A DNA stretch of 64,000 nt. Origin: Manihot esculenta (lineage: Eukaryota > Streptophyta > Magnoliopsida > Malpighiales > Euphorbiaceae). The translations under genes and the position numbers were made by a program. The stretch's first letter is position 1. Every line of letters begins with the position of its first letter. The stretch is taken from NCBI RefSeq assembly GCF_001659605.2, contig NC_035169.2:7907610-7971609 (forward strand), written 5' to 3'. Below are positions 34,950 through 44,336 of this stretch, piece after piece. Below the pieces are notes generated by a model that had not been told where the DNA came from, did no database searches, and saw only the letters and a list, made by a program, of their open reading frames with translations.

Positions 34950-37900
34950 TCAAGGAAAATACCTTTTTAAGTGCTGGATGTTCCAAGCATGGGGCTCGGG
35001 GTTTCCTTGCATATCTTCAATTCGGTATACCCCGGGCTTAACCACTTTTGTCACCTTGAATGGACCTTCCCAGGTTGGTGCTAGTTTGCCTGCAGCTGCT
35101 CTTTTTCCAGTAGCTTCCAGGTTTCTTAAAGTCAGGTCTCCCACCTTCAAGCTTCTTTCTCTGACCTTTTGATTGTAATATCTTGCTGCTCGTTGTTGGT
35201 AAGCCGCAGTTCGGACTTGGGCATCTTCCCTAACTTCTTCAAGAGCATCTAAGTTGCTCCTTAATTTGTCCCCATTAGCGTTCTCACTAACGAATTGAAC
35301 TCGATGAGTGGGGATCTGCAATTCAACTGGGACTACGGCCTCTGTGCCATAAGCAAGTGCAAATGGGGTTTCTTGAGTGGGCGCTCTGGGAGTGGTTCGG
35401 AGTGCCCATAGAGTGCTATTGAGCTCTTCTGCCCAATTTTCCTTTGCGCCATTCAGTCGTTTCTTTAATCCTTGAAGGATAGCTCTATTAGTGACTTCCG
35501 TTTGGCCATTAGTCTGAGGATGAGCCACGGATGAGAACTTATGCCATATGCCCATGTTCGTCGTGAAGGCTCTGAAAGTGCTGCAGTCAAATTGTCTGCC
35601 GTTGTCTGAGATAAGTACTCTTGGTATGCCAAATCTGCAGATGATGTGCCCCCATACGAAATCTATCATTTTGCGAGCTGTGATTGTGGCTATTGCTTCT
35701 GCCTCTGGCCATTTCGAAAAATATTCCACGGCCACCACTACGAATTTCCTTTGCCCCGTAGTCTTGGGGAAAGGTCCCAGGATGTCAATTCCCCATTGTG
35801 AGAAAGGCCATGGACTGGATATGCTTGCTTGAAGAGTGGCAGGGGTCCTGATGGCGTTAGCAAATCTCTGACATACATCACACCTCCGGACAAACTCTTC
35901 TGCTTCTTTTTTAACAGTGGGCCAGTAGTATCCTTGCCTGAATATTTTGTTAGCTAATGTCCCTGCTCCCTCGTGAGCCCCACATAGGCCTTTATGTATT
36001 TCCTCCATTACCTTTGCGGCTTCTTCCGGACTCACACACCGGAGCCATGGGCTGGATTTCCCTTTTCTGTATAAAGTTCCCCTTATTACTTGGTAATTGG
36101 CAGCTCGAGCTGCTATCTTTTTGGCTTCGACTTTATCTTTGGGGAGTTCGCCCTTTTCCAAGTATCTCAAGTATGGAGTCATCCAAGTTGGGCTCTGCTC
36201 CACCTGTAGTACTGTGTTTGGCTTCTTGAAAGCAGGTGTGCTGACATGCTGTATGTAGACTTCATCAGGGAGCTGCTCTAACTCTTCTTTGGTCAGCTGA
36301 CTGAGCAGGTCTGCCTCCTCATTTTCATCTCGAGGTATCCTCTGAAATCTCGTAAATACTCCTCGGCTCGTGAGGTCGGCTTCCACAGCTTTTACTTTAT
36401 CAAGATAACTCTGCATGATGGGATCTCTGGCCTGATATATTCCCGTCACCTGGTTGATCACCAGCTGAGAGTCACTATTTACTTCGAGGTCGGTTACCCC
36501 TATTTCCAAAGCTACCAACATTCCGTTCACCAAGGCTTCATATTCGGCCACATTATTAGAAGCTTTGAATTCTAGCCGTAAGGCATAACATACTTTGAAG
36601 CCCTCCGGCCCCTTAAGTATTATCCCAGCGCCACTGCCATCTGAGCCTGATGCTCCGTCTACATATAGCCTCCAGCTGGACTCTTGGGAAAGCTCTCCCT
36701 TTCCTTCTTCGCTTGGTATCTCCGAGGAGGATCCTTCCTTCTCCTTGTTGAATGAGCATTCTGCTATGAAGTCAGCCAGCGCTTGAGATTTTATAGCTGT
36801 CCGAGGTCGGTACTCCAGACAGTAAGGGCTGATTTCCACGGACCATGCTAACATCCGTCCTGACGTTTCCGGCCTACGTAGGATCTTCTTTAATGGTTGG
36901 TCCGTCATCACAACTCCTTGGTGGCCTTCCAGATAAACTTTGAATTTCCGGACTGCTAACAACAAGGCATACGCCAATTTTTCAATATTCGAGTACCTGA
37001 CCTCAGTATCTCTGAATATCTTGCTGACGTAGAAAACAGGTTTCTGCTCCCCGTCTTCCACTCTTACTAGTACTGCGCTAACTGCTTGCTCTGAGGCTGC
37101 CAAGTATATCAAGAGTTCTTCCCCTTTTATGGGGCTGCTGAGCACGTGAGGTGAGCTGAGGTATTCCTTAAGCTCTGTGAAGGCTTTTTGACAGTCTTCT
37201 GTCCATTCAAAATTCGGGACCTTCCTCAATTTTTTGAAGAATGGCAAACACTTTTCTGCTGACCTCGACATAAATCGATGAAGCGCCACTACTCTCCCGG
37301 TTAATCTCTGGACGTCCCTTACACAGGTCGGCTCTGGCATATTCAATATGGCTTCCACTTTCTCCGGATTGGGTTCAATGCCTTTTCCACTCACCATGTA
37401 CCCCAAGAATTTTCCTCCCCTGATGAAGAAAGCGCACTTTGCTGGATTCAGCTTCATCCTGTATTGATCTAACACCCCAAATATCTCCCTTAAATCCGTT
37501 ATATGTTGTGGAAAGGTTGAACTTTTAACCACCATGTCATCCACATACACTTCTACATTCCTGCCAATCTGGTTTTTAAAGATTTTATTCATTAATCGTT
37601 GGTAAGTTGCCCCGGCGTTTCTTAATCCGAAGGGCATAGCTCTGTAGCAGTAAGTCCCGTCTTCAGTTATAAATGAGGTCTTCTCCTCATCCGTTTTTTC
37701 CATTGGGATTTGGTGGTAACCAGACATAGCATCCAAAGAAGACATATAATCAAAACCAGCCGTTGAGTCGACCATCTTATTAATATCGGGAAGGGGGTAA
37801 CAATCTTTAGGGCAGGCCTTATTCAGATCGGTAAAATCTATACACATCCTGTATTTGCCATTGGCTTTTTTGACTAACACAGGATTTGCCAACCACTGTG

Positions 37901-40526
37901 GGTACATAACCTCCCTAATAAAGCCTGCCTCTTCTAGCTTCTGCACCTCTTCCTGGGTAGCCTGCTGCTTCTCTCTTCCCACTACTCTCTTCTTTTGCTT
38001 TACTGGTCTGGCCTCGGGGAGGACATTCAATTGGTGTGTCATTACTTTGGGGTCAATTCCCGGCATGTCTGAGGGCTTCCATGCGAAAGTCGATGAGTGA
38101 CTTCGGATCAGGGCCATGGCTTCACTTTTTTGTTCTTTGGTGAGGCCGGCATTGAGACTGAAGACCTTACTCGTTTCTTCTTCTGATAGGGAGAAAGTCT
38201 CCAGCTCTCCAACGGGCTCTGTCCGGGCTTCCTTTGTCTCATCCCTGACCTCCAAAACTTCTGGATCAAGCGCTTCTCCGGTTGAGTTCGGTTCCGTCAC
38301 TGTGGCCAAGTATACTGCCCTTGCTTCCTCCTGGCTTCCGCGGACCATTCCCACTCCTCCTTCCGTTGGGAACTTAAGTGCCAGATACCTGATGCTAGTA
38401 ACAGCTTCGAAACTGAACAACGCCGGCCTCCCCAAAATCGCATTGTAGCTCAGCGGGAGTTTGACCACCAAGAACACCTCATAATGGGTGCGAGCTTTGG
38501 GTGCTTCTCCCAAGGTGAGGGCCAGCTTCACCTTCCCTTCTACAAGTACCGGTGCTCCTCCGATCCCTTTGATGGGTGACTGGTCCCGAACCAGCTGTTC
38601 TTCTGGGATTCCCATCTGCTGGAAAACCCGATATGGCAATAAGTTAACCTTACTCCCATCATCCACCAGAACCTTCTTCCCCCGAAAATTATGAATGACT
38701 GCTTCAATGACAAGCGCGTCATCATGGGGCATCTGAATGCCCTGTGCATCCTCCGAAGAGAAAGCGATGGTCATGGGAGAGTGGTCAACGATCTGCATTA
38801 CCTCGCCATTGCTGGTCTCCCCTTCCCGGTTTCTCTTCTTTCCTCGACGGTTCATCCGTCCTCCAGTTCCTCCTACGATCATATTAATAGTCCCGCTGGA
38901 CCCATCGTTCACTGGCCCCGTTCCCGTTCTCCTGGGCATCTGGGCTGCCGGACTGGGTTGAGGCCTCTGCCCCTCTGGTTTCTTCACAAAATTTTTGAGA
39001 TGCCCCCTTTTTATCAATCTCTCAATCTCTGCGATTAACTGAAAACAGTTATTTGTGTCGTGGCCATGCGTTCGGTGATACTGACAATACTTATCAGGAT
39101 TCCTCTGATCTGCTTCCGACTTCAAAGGTTGGGGCCACTGGAGAAACTCTTTATTTTGGACAGCCATGAGCACCTCGGCTCTAGACGCATTTAATGGAGT
39201 CGGTTTCTCCGGAACCCAAGGAGGGAGCGTTCTTGGTTCGAGAGTCCGAGGAGGAGGAGGCCTGTGATCCCTTCTTTCCCAGGCCTGCTTGTACGGTTCA
39301 GGCCTCTTTCCATGCTTTTTCTCGTGCTTCTCCGACCTTCCCTCCTCCAGGGCTTTTTCTTTTCCTTCCGCCCTTTTGGCAAATCTACTCGTTACTAAGG
39401 CGTCATCCTGCCTTATATACTTTTCCGCCCTCTTCATCAACTCGGCCAGTGAGGTCGGAGGTTTCCTGCTTAGTGAACCGAAGAACTCGGCAGAGGTTGT
39501 TCCCTTCTGCATGGCCTCTACCGCCCTTCCTTCGTCAAGCTCGGGGATCTGCAGGGCCTCCGTATTGAAACGGGCGACATACTCTCTGAGGGATTCACCA
39601 GCTTTTTGTCTTACTGTTTCCAGATAACTCGTCTTCCTATCTGCAGGCACCCCAGCTACGAACCGGCTAATGAAGCGAGTGGCCAGATCTCCGAAACTTT
39701 GAATGCTTCCGGCCTCCAGGCTGTTGAACCATGCCCTCGCTGGTCCCGAGAGCGTTGTTGGGAACACCTTGCACATCAGAGCATCTGACAGGGTTTGTAA
39801 CTCCATGAAGGTCTTATAGTTCATGACGTGCTCTCTCGGGTTACCAGCTCCATTATAAGCCGCCATTGGTGGCATCATAAACTTTTTGGGAACGGTCTCC
39901 TGCTGCATTAACTTTGAGAAGGGAGAAGAAGTAGGCAAGGAGGTTTGACTCTGATCTTTCTTACCTAGCTCGGCTAGGAGCTGCTCCTTCAACCTTTTCA
40001 ATTTTTGGTTCATTTTCTCGTCTTCCGGGTTGGATCTTTTGCCCAAGCTGCACTCTTCCTCCTCTGTTTCAGCTCCCGTTTCTCTGGTTGTTTCGGCAGA
40101 ATAGTCGTTCACCTCTTCATTTTCTATCAACTCTCTTGCCCTTCGCCCATGAATTCGGGCCTCCGGTTCTTCCTCTTCTCCGGTATCGTGGTTGTTAGTT
40201 CAGAGGCGGGCAGAGGTAGGTTGGGGTTCATCGGTTCTGGGTTCCTCCACTACTGGGAGTGCGTTTACTGGGGTGCTAAGTCCCCTTTGTTGCATTATCT
40301 GGCCCAACCAGTGAGCAGTGGTTTGTAGCTGGAGAGCCATGGTTTGAATGTCTTGGTTAGACAGGGTCATGGCGGGAGTATTCCCTGCCAGGCTTGGCGA
40401 GGGATTAAGAGAAATAGGTGTTTGGTTATTCAACGTTGTAGGGCTAGAAAAGGAGAACTGCTGCCCATCTTGGGCAGAGCTCAGGTCATTTGGAATATTA
40501 AGGTTACTGTCTTGGTGGTTTGCCAT
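34950..40526 (-). pseudogene. Element A gag-pol, one in-frame stop in gag
   Basis: From the likely start ATG at 40,526-40,524 the frame runs 108 codons to a TGA (40,202-40,200). It is then open in the same frame for more than 1,740 codons to 34,950. Residues below count from 40,130. Gag core about 85-240; a CCHC-like knuckle (CQYHRTHGHDTNNC) 349-362; protease with VLVDDGS near 487-493; reverse transcriptase 735-900 with YVDD at 862-865; a first RNase H around 1,005-1,125 that reads YLAAS where the catalytic Asp is expected; a second, archaeal-type RNase H about 1,152-1,280 with YVDGAS, AEYEAL, NSDSQ and the final Asp all in place; integrase about 1,375-1,640 with the zinc region and D, D, E residues. 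The order and dual RNase H identify the Tat lineage. The single TGA is the only break I see, so pol itself is intact. Confidence 0.9.
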
Positions 40527-40589
40527 CGTGGATCTCAGTGGGTTTTGAAAGTGAAAACTCCGGTGATGAAAAGATCTCCTTCGTTTCCC

Positions 40590-40602
40590 ACAGACGGCGC
40601 CA
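40590..40602 (-). promoter_or_regulatory. Primer-binding site of element A
   Basis: In sense orientation TGGCGCCGT begins two bases after the 5' LTR. These first nine bases are complementary to the 3' end of tRNA-Asp; further pairing is weaker. Assignment of the primer is therefore probable, not certain. Confidence 0.65.
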
Positions 40603-40604
40603 AT

Positions 40605-41100
40605 TGATGATCTGAGATCCAATGGAATAGGGTTTTACAAGGGTTTTGTATTACTGAATAAGGCTTAAGCTTTCTGAGGAGGGGTCTCCTCTTTTATACA
40701 TTATCTTGCTTGCTGATGACGTGTAAAGGTTTCTCCAGGATTGGGCCACGCGTCTCTGCCATCCGGATTCGGGGGTACTATGGTATCAACCTCCTGCTCC
40801 ATGCGTAACGGCCTCTGATTCTCTTCATGCGTACGTTCGAGCGGATCTGCCAGGCTGTCTGGTGAATATCATTCTGGCTTCTGGACTGGGCCGAGAGTTG
40901 GGCCGGATGCTAAGCCCAAGTGGAGAGGGCCTGCTTCGTGCGGACCGGGCCGGTTTGAGTGAGGAAGATGGGTCGAGCCCGGCCCTGAAGGTTGGATGAG
41001 CCATGATTGTTATATGTATCAGGTATGTGGGCCTCTACGTCATGGGCCTTGGGCTGTGGTCAAGCCCCTGGTCCGGGATGAAGGAATTCAGCGGTCATCA
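40605..41100 (-). repeat. 5' LTR of element A
   Basis: 496 bp, the partner of 17,055-17,550. On the minus strand TATAAAAG lies at 40,698-40,691 (context ATGTATAAAAGAGG) and should drive the sense transcript, giving a U3 of about 400 bp and a short R-U5. Confidence 0.95.
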
Positions 41101-41759
41101 AAATGAATAAAAGGAGAGAAATACATTCCTCTCTGATAAACTTAGTCGACTACGTAAACCTTATTATTTTGAATCTCAGAATATCAATTATTAATTTTTT
41201 TTTCTATTATTTCAAAAAATCTTGCAACTTATGACGCTTTAATTTCCCATTTTTCATAGTATCCGTGGTGAAATCTCTCATTTCTTTAAGAAGAAGAAGC
41301 AGAAATCAATAAAAAGGTTGGTTGCATGTGAGATTTTTTTTTACGATTTGCAGACCTATGCTCATTGAAATTATTTTGATTTTTTTTTTCTTTTAATTAT
41401 GAAAAATTTTAAAGTAAAATTGTGATATAATTTTATATAAATCACAATTTATTAAAATTTAAAGGGTAAACTATAATTTAATCCCTCTGGTTTAGTGAAA
41501 TGTAACCTTTCGTCCCTCTGTTTTAAAAAACCTTCAATTTAGTCACTGTGATTTTTAAAAACTATGCCATTAGTCCCTCCCGTTAGATTTTCAGTTAAAT
41601 CACCGTTAATTTTAGTTAAAAAGACTAAAATACCCATTTTCTCTCCTTCTCCTTCCCCTTCCTCTTCTTCTTCTTCTCCTTCCCGATCTCCTTCTTCTGC
41701 TTATTTTTCTTCTTCTCTTTTCCGATCTTCTTCTTCTTCTTCACTTGTTCCTTTGCCTT

Positions 41760-42706
41760 TCTTTCCTCTCTTCTTCAACATGTTAATGGTCTCATGCTCA
41801 ACACAAGCACCGTACTTCTTCTCCAGAAACAATGCAGCCTTGGTAACAAGACAATTAGAAAATGGAGATTGGTCATTGTTCATGACTATTGGCAAAGCTG
41901 CTTGGCGTTCTTCTTGAACCGTGTTTCTAGTTTGTTGAGTCTCATGGAATCGTAGCTTTAACCATTGGATAATAGACTCTTTCAGTTCTCTTTCCATTTG
42001 GTCATTATCTCCCAACCAACCAATAAGCTCTTCAAACTCTTAATCAGTTTCATATGAAACCCATGGTGAGCATGTAGGAATACTATCATTTGGATTAAAC
42101 ATGAATGGAAAACAAGCTCTTGACCCTTCCGAATCCAAAAAAGTGTTCATGCCAAGTGAAGCAGAATGCTTGAAAATTGAAACATTGTCTGATAGGCCCT
42201 TATGATATGATATTTTCCTGAGCCGCAAAGTCAAACTCCCATCAGCAACAACCCGAGCATGCCCAGCAGGTGTAGCAGAAGCCCAATACAAACGACCTAT
42301 AGAATCACTGCCCAGAAACTCCCTCCGCGTAGCTTGCTTTAGAAGTTGTGATTCTATGCTGGTAATCAGATTCTGCAGATGAAGAATGTCATCCTTAATG
42401 GTGCTCAACTCAGGACAATATGCTTGTGACTCTTTCAAAGCAACAGAAGGCACATTCTCCACATCCTGAATATTCATGTCTGATGAGAGAGAAGGTCCTG
42501 GATGATCTAAAGGAGTTGAAGAGTTTTTCCCAACATGTTCTTGCATGTTATTATGGTGGCAAATTTCACCCGTGTGCTCAGTTACTTGTTGCAGCCAGAA
42601 ATTCTTCCCTACACTTAAGATTTTTCAATTCCATTGATAATGACCGCAATTTCTGCTGCAATTCAGTTGTAGTTTCCACGCACTGCTCAAGGTGCTGACG
42701 AACAAG
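41760..42706 (-). pseudogene. Captured MBD9-like gene fragment inside the Pack-MULE
   Basis: Read on the minus strand from about 42,706 the segment encodes coiled-coil-like sequence (TTTELQQKLRSLSMELKNLK). In another frame it then gives a block with REFLGSDSIGRLYWASATP and RVVADGSLTLR, then PWVSYETD, then an in-frame TAA (42,042-42,040). Beyond it the same frame goes on with EFEELIGWL, a helix-rich stretch (RELKESIIQWLKLRF) and ALFLEKKYGACVE. I recognise this as the region of methyl-CpG-binding-domain protein 9 (MBD9), a chromatin-linked protein, from its GRLYWASATP and ALFLEKKYG motifs. It has at least one frame change and one stop, and lacks the MBD, PHD and bromodomain parts. It is a non-functional fragment, though it might be transcribed. 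The family identification is from memory of motifs. Confidence 0.7.
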
Positions 42707-42719
42707 AGCAGAGTTGAGT

Positions 42720-43012
42720 AATTCATCACAAAGGAACTTAAGAAGAAAGGAGATCGGAAAAGAGAAGAAGAAGGAGATCGGAAAAGAGAAGAAGAAGAAG
42801 AAGAAGAAGAAGAAGAAGAAGAAGAAGAAGAAGAAGCAAAAGAAGGAGATCGGGAAGGAGAAGAAGAAGAAGAAGAAGAGGAAGAAGAAGAAGGAGATCG
42901 GAAAAGAGAAGAAAATCGGAAAAGAGAAGAAGAAAAATAAGCAGAAGAAGGAGATCGGGAAGGAGAAGAAGAAGAAGAAGAGGAAGGGGAAGGAGAAGGA
43001 GAGAGAATGGAT
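42720..43012 (+). repeat. GAA/GAAAAG microsatellite in the right arm of the Pack-MULE
   Basis: Almost pure purine sequence dominated by (GAA)n, interspersed with repeated GGAGATCGGAAAAGAG-type units. It is an expanded version of the GA-rich inner end of the inverted repeat. The open frames rich in Lys/Glu or Ser are low-complexity artefacts. Confidence 0.85.
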
Positions 43013-43417
43013 ATTTTAGTCTTTTTAACTAAAATTAACGGTGATTTAACTGAAAATCTAACGGGAGGGACTAACGGCATAGTTTTTAAAAATCACAGTG
43101 ACTAAATTGAAGGTTTTTTAAAACAGAGGGACGAAAGGTTACATTTCACTAAACCAGAGGGACTAAATTATAGTTTACCCAAATTTAAATATATAATTTT
43201 TTTTCATTTTCCATTTTTTAATTTTCAACAAACCGTTTCTTTCTTTCTTTCTATTTTTTTTTCTTTTTACTCCGTTCAATTTTCAACCTTCTAAAAAGCA
43301 TATTTTTCTTCACTAAGAATATTTTAAATTGAATTTCTAAAAGTTATTTTAGAAAATTCAATTCTAAAGCTCATTGATATTAAAATTAAAAAAATATATT
43401 CAATTTTATTTATTTAT

Positions 43418-43910
43418 TAATAATTTGAGATCCAAAAAATAGGGTTTTACAAGAGTTCTGTAAATTTAGAAAAAATTTAATCTGAGAAGAGAGGATTCCT
43501 CTCATTTTATCCCTTTTCTCCCTCTGCCAGTAACGTGTAACGGCCTTATCGCTATTGGTTCACCTGTCTCTGCCATACTGATATGGTCATACGAAAATAT
43601 CAGATATCTGCTGCAGGCGTAACGGCTATTTAATTCTCCCTGGCACGCATGTGGACGGACCCACCTGGCAGACGGGCTGGACGGGCTGGCCACCTCCTTT
43701 CCTTCGGGCTGGGCAAGAAAAGGAGAGCGAGACTGAGCCCAAAGGAGATCTGGTCATTGGACCGAAAAGACTGGACCGGTCTGGTTGAGAAATCTAGATG
43801 GAACCCGGTCTTTGAGCTGAACGGACCGAATCTGGTTCATGCGGGAGGCTTAAAGGCCTTTAGGTAATGGGCTGTCGTCATGGATTTAGCCCCTAATCCA
43901 GCGGTCATCA
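43418..43910 (-). mobile_element. Solo LTR related to element A
   Basis: 493 bp with the same ends as the element A LTR in diverged form: it starts TAATAATTTGAGATCC (against TGATGATCTGAGATCC) and ends CCAGCGGTCATCA. Internal landmarks AGGGTTTTACAA, GTCTCTGCCAT, CGTAACGGC are kept in order. Flanks are TTTAT (43,413-43,417) and CTTAT (43,911-43,915), a 4-of-5 target duplication. It is clearly older than element A and probably left by LTR-LTR recombination. Confidence 0.8.
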
Positions 43911-43922
43911 CTTATTATTAAT

Positions 43923-44328
43923 TAAGAGTAAATAATATTCAGTTCAAATCGAAAAAATAGATAAAATTTAATTTTTTTATTTTTAAAAAAAATTATTTAT
44001 TTCTATTAAATTTAGTTTTAATAAAAAAACCGATAAAACCAAACCGATAAGTGAGTAATAATATATTATCTTTTATAATATAAGAAAATTAAACTATAAT
44101 TAATATTAAAATACTTCATTTAATTTTAGAATACTAAAAATAAAAATATAAAAAATAAAACCATTAAAAATTTAATCAATTAAATTAAATTAAATCATCG
44201 AATCAAATTAGTGTAATTTAAATTAATTTTTATTTAAAATTAATTCAGTTTAATTTTAATAAATATTAAAATTTTATTTTTTAATTTATTTTAATTTTAA
44301 ATCCAATCCATCGAAATCCTTACTCTTA
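43923..44328 (+). mobile_element. hAT-type MITE with perfect 8-bp target duplication
   Basis: 406 bp, from TAAGAGTAAATAATATTCAG to CCTTACTCTTA. Perfect TTATTAAT duplications lie at 43,915-43,922 and 44,329-44,336. Same family as 6,700-7,162. It landed beside the right end of the solo LTR, and its target duplication shares the last base of the LTR's. Confidence 0.88.
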
Positions 44329-44336
44329 TTATTAAT

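Larger units (their letters stand above)
17055..41100 (-). mobile_element. Element A: Tat-lineage Ty3/Gypsy LTR retrotransposon
   Basis: 24,046 bp including the nested element B, so about 14.1 kb by itself. It is bounded by AAATG at 17,050-17,054 and 41,101-41,105, a perfect 5-bp target duplication. Both LTRs are 496 bp, run TG...CA in the minus orientation, and differ at four positions, all transitions. In sense (minus) order: 5' LTR (41,100-40,605), primer-binding site, gag-pol (40,526-34,950), an A35 tract, a 75/76-bp tandem array, a plus-strand (antisense) gene, a polypurine tract and the 3' LTR (17,550-17,055). The archaeal-type second RNase H and the antisense ORF between pol and the 3' LTR are known traits of the Tat lineage. 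A rough age from 0.8% LTR divergence is a few hundred thousand years at commonly used plant rates. Confidence 0.95.
41464..43180. mobile_element. Pack-MULE (Mutator-like element) with a captured gene fragment
   Basis: 1,717 bp with long terminal inverted repeats, left about 41,464-41,726 and right about 42,914-43,180, both beginning GGGTAAACTATAATTTA and nearly identical for about 180 bases before entering GA/TC-rich repeats. Perfect 9-bp duplications AAATTTAAA flank it (41,455-41,463 and 43,181-43,189). Long inverted repeats with a 9-bp target duplication are the signature of Mutator-like elements. There is no transposase; the interior is a piece of a host gene, which makes it a Pack-MULE. 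Confidence 0.9.

Noticed and set aside
35548..40328. Plus-strand frames opposite element A gag-pol
   Set aside because: Shadow frames of a long conserved minus-strand coding region, without domains of their own.
42625..43080. Serine-rich minus-strand and lysine/glutamate-rich plus-strand frames
   Set aside because: Low-complexity GAA/TTC microsatellite in the right arm of the Pack-MULE; matching frames occur in the left arm only because the arms are inverted copies.
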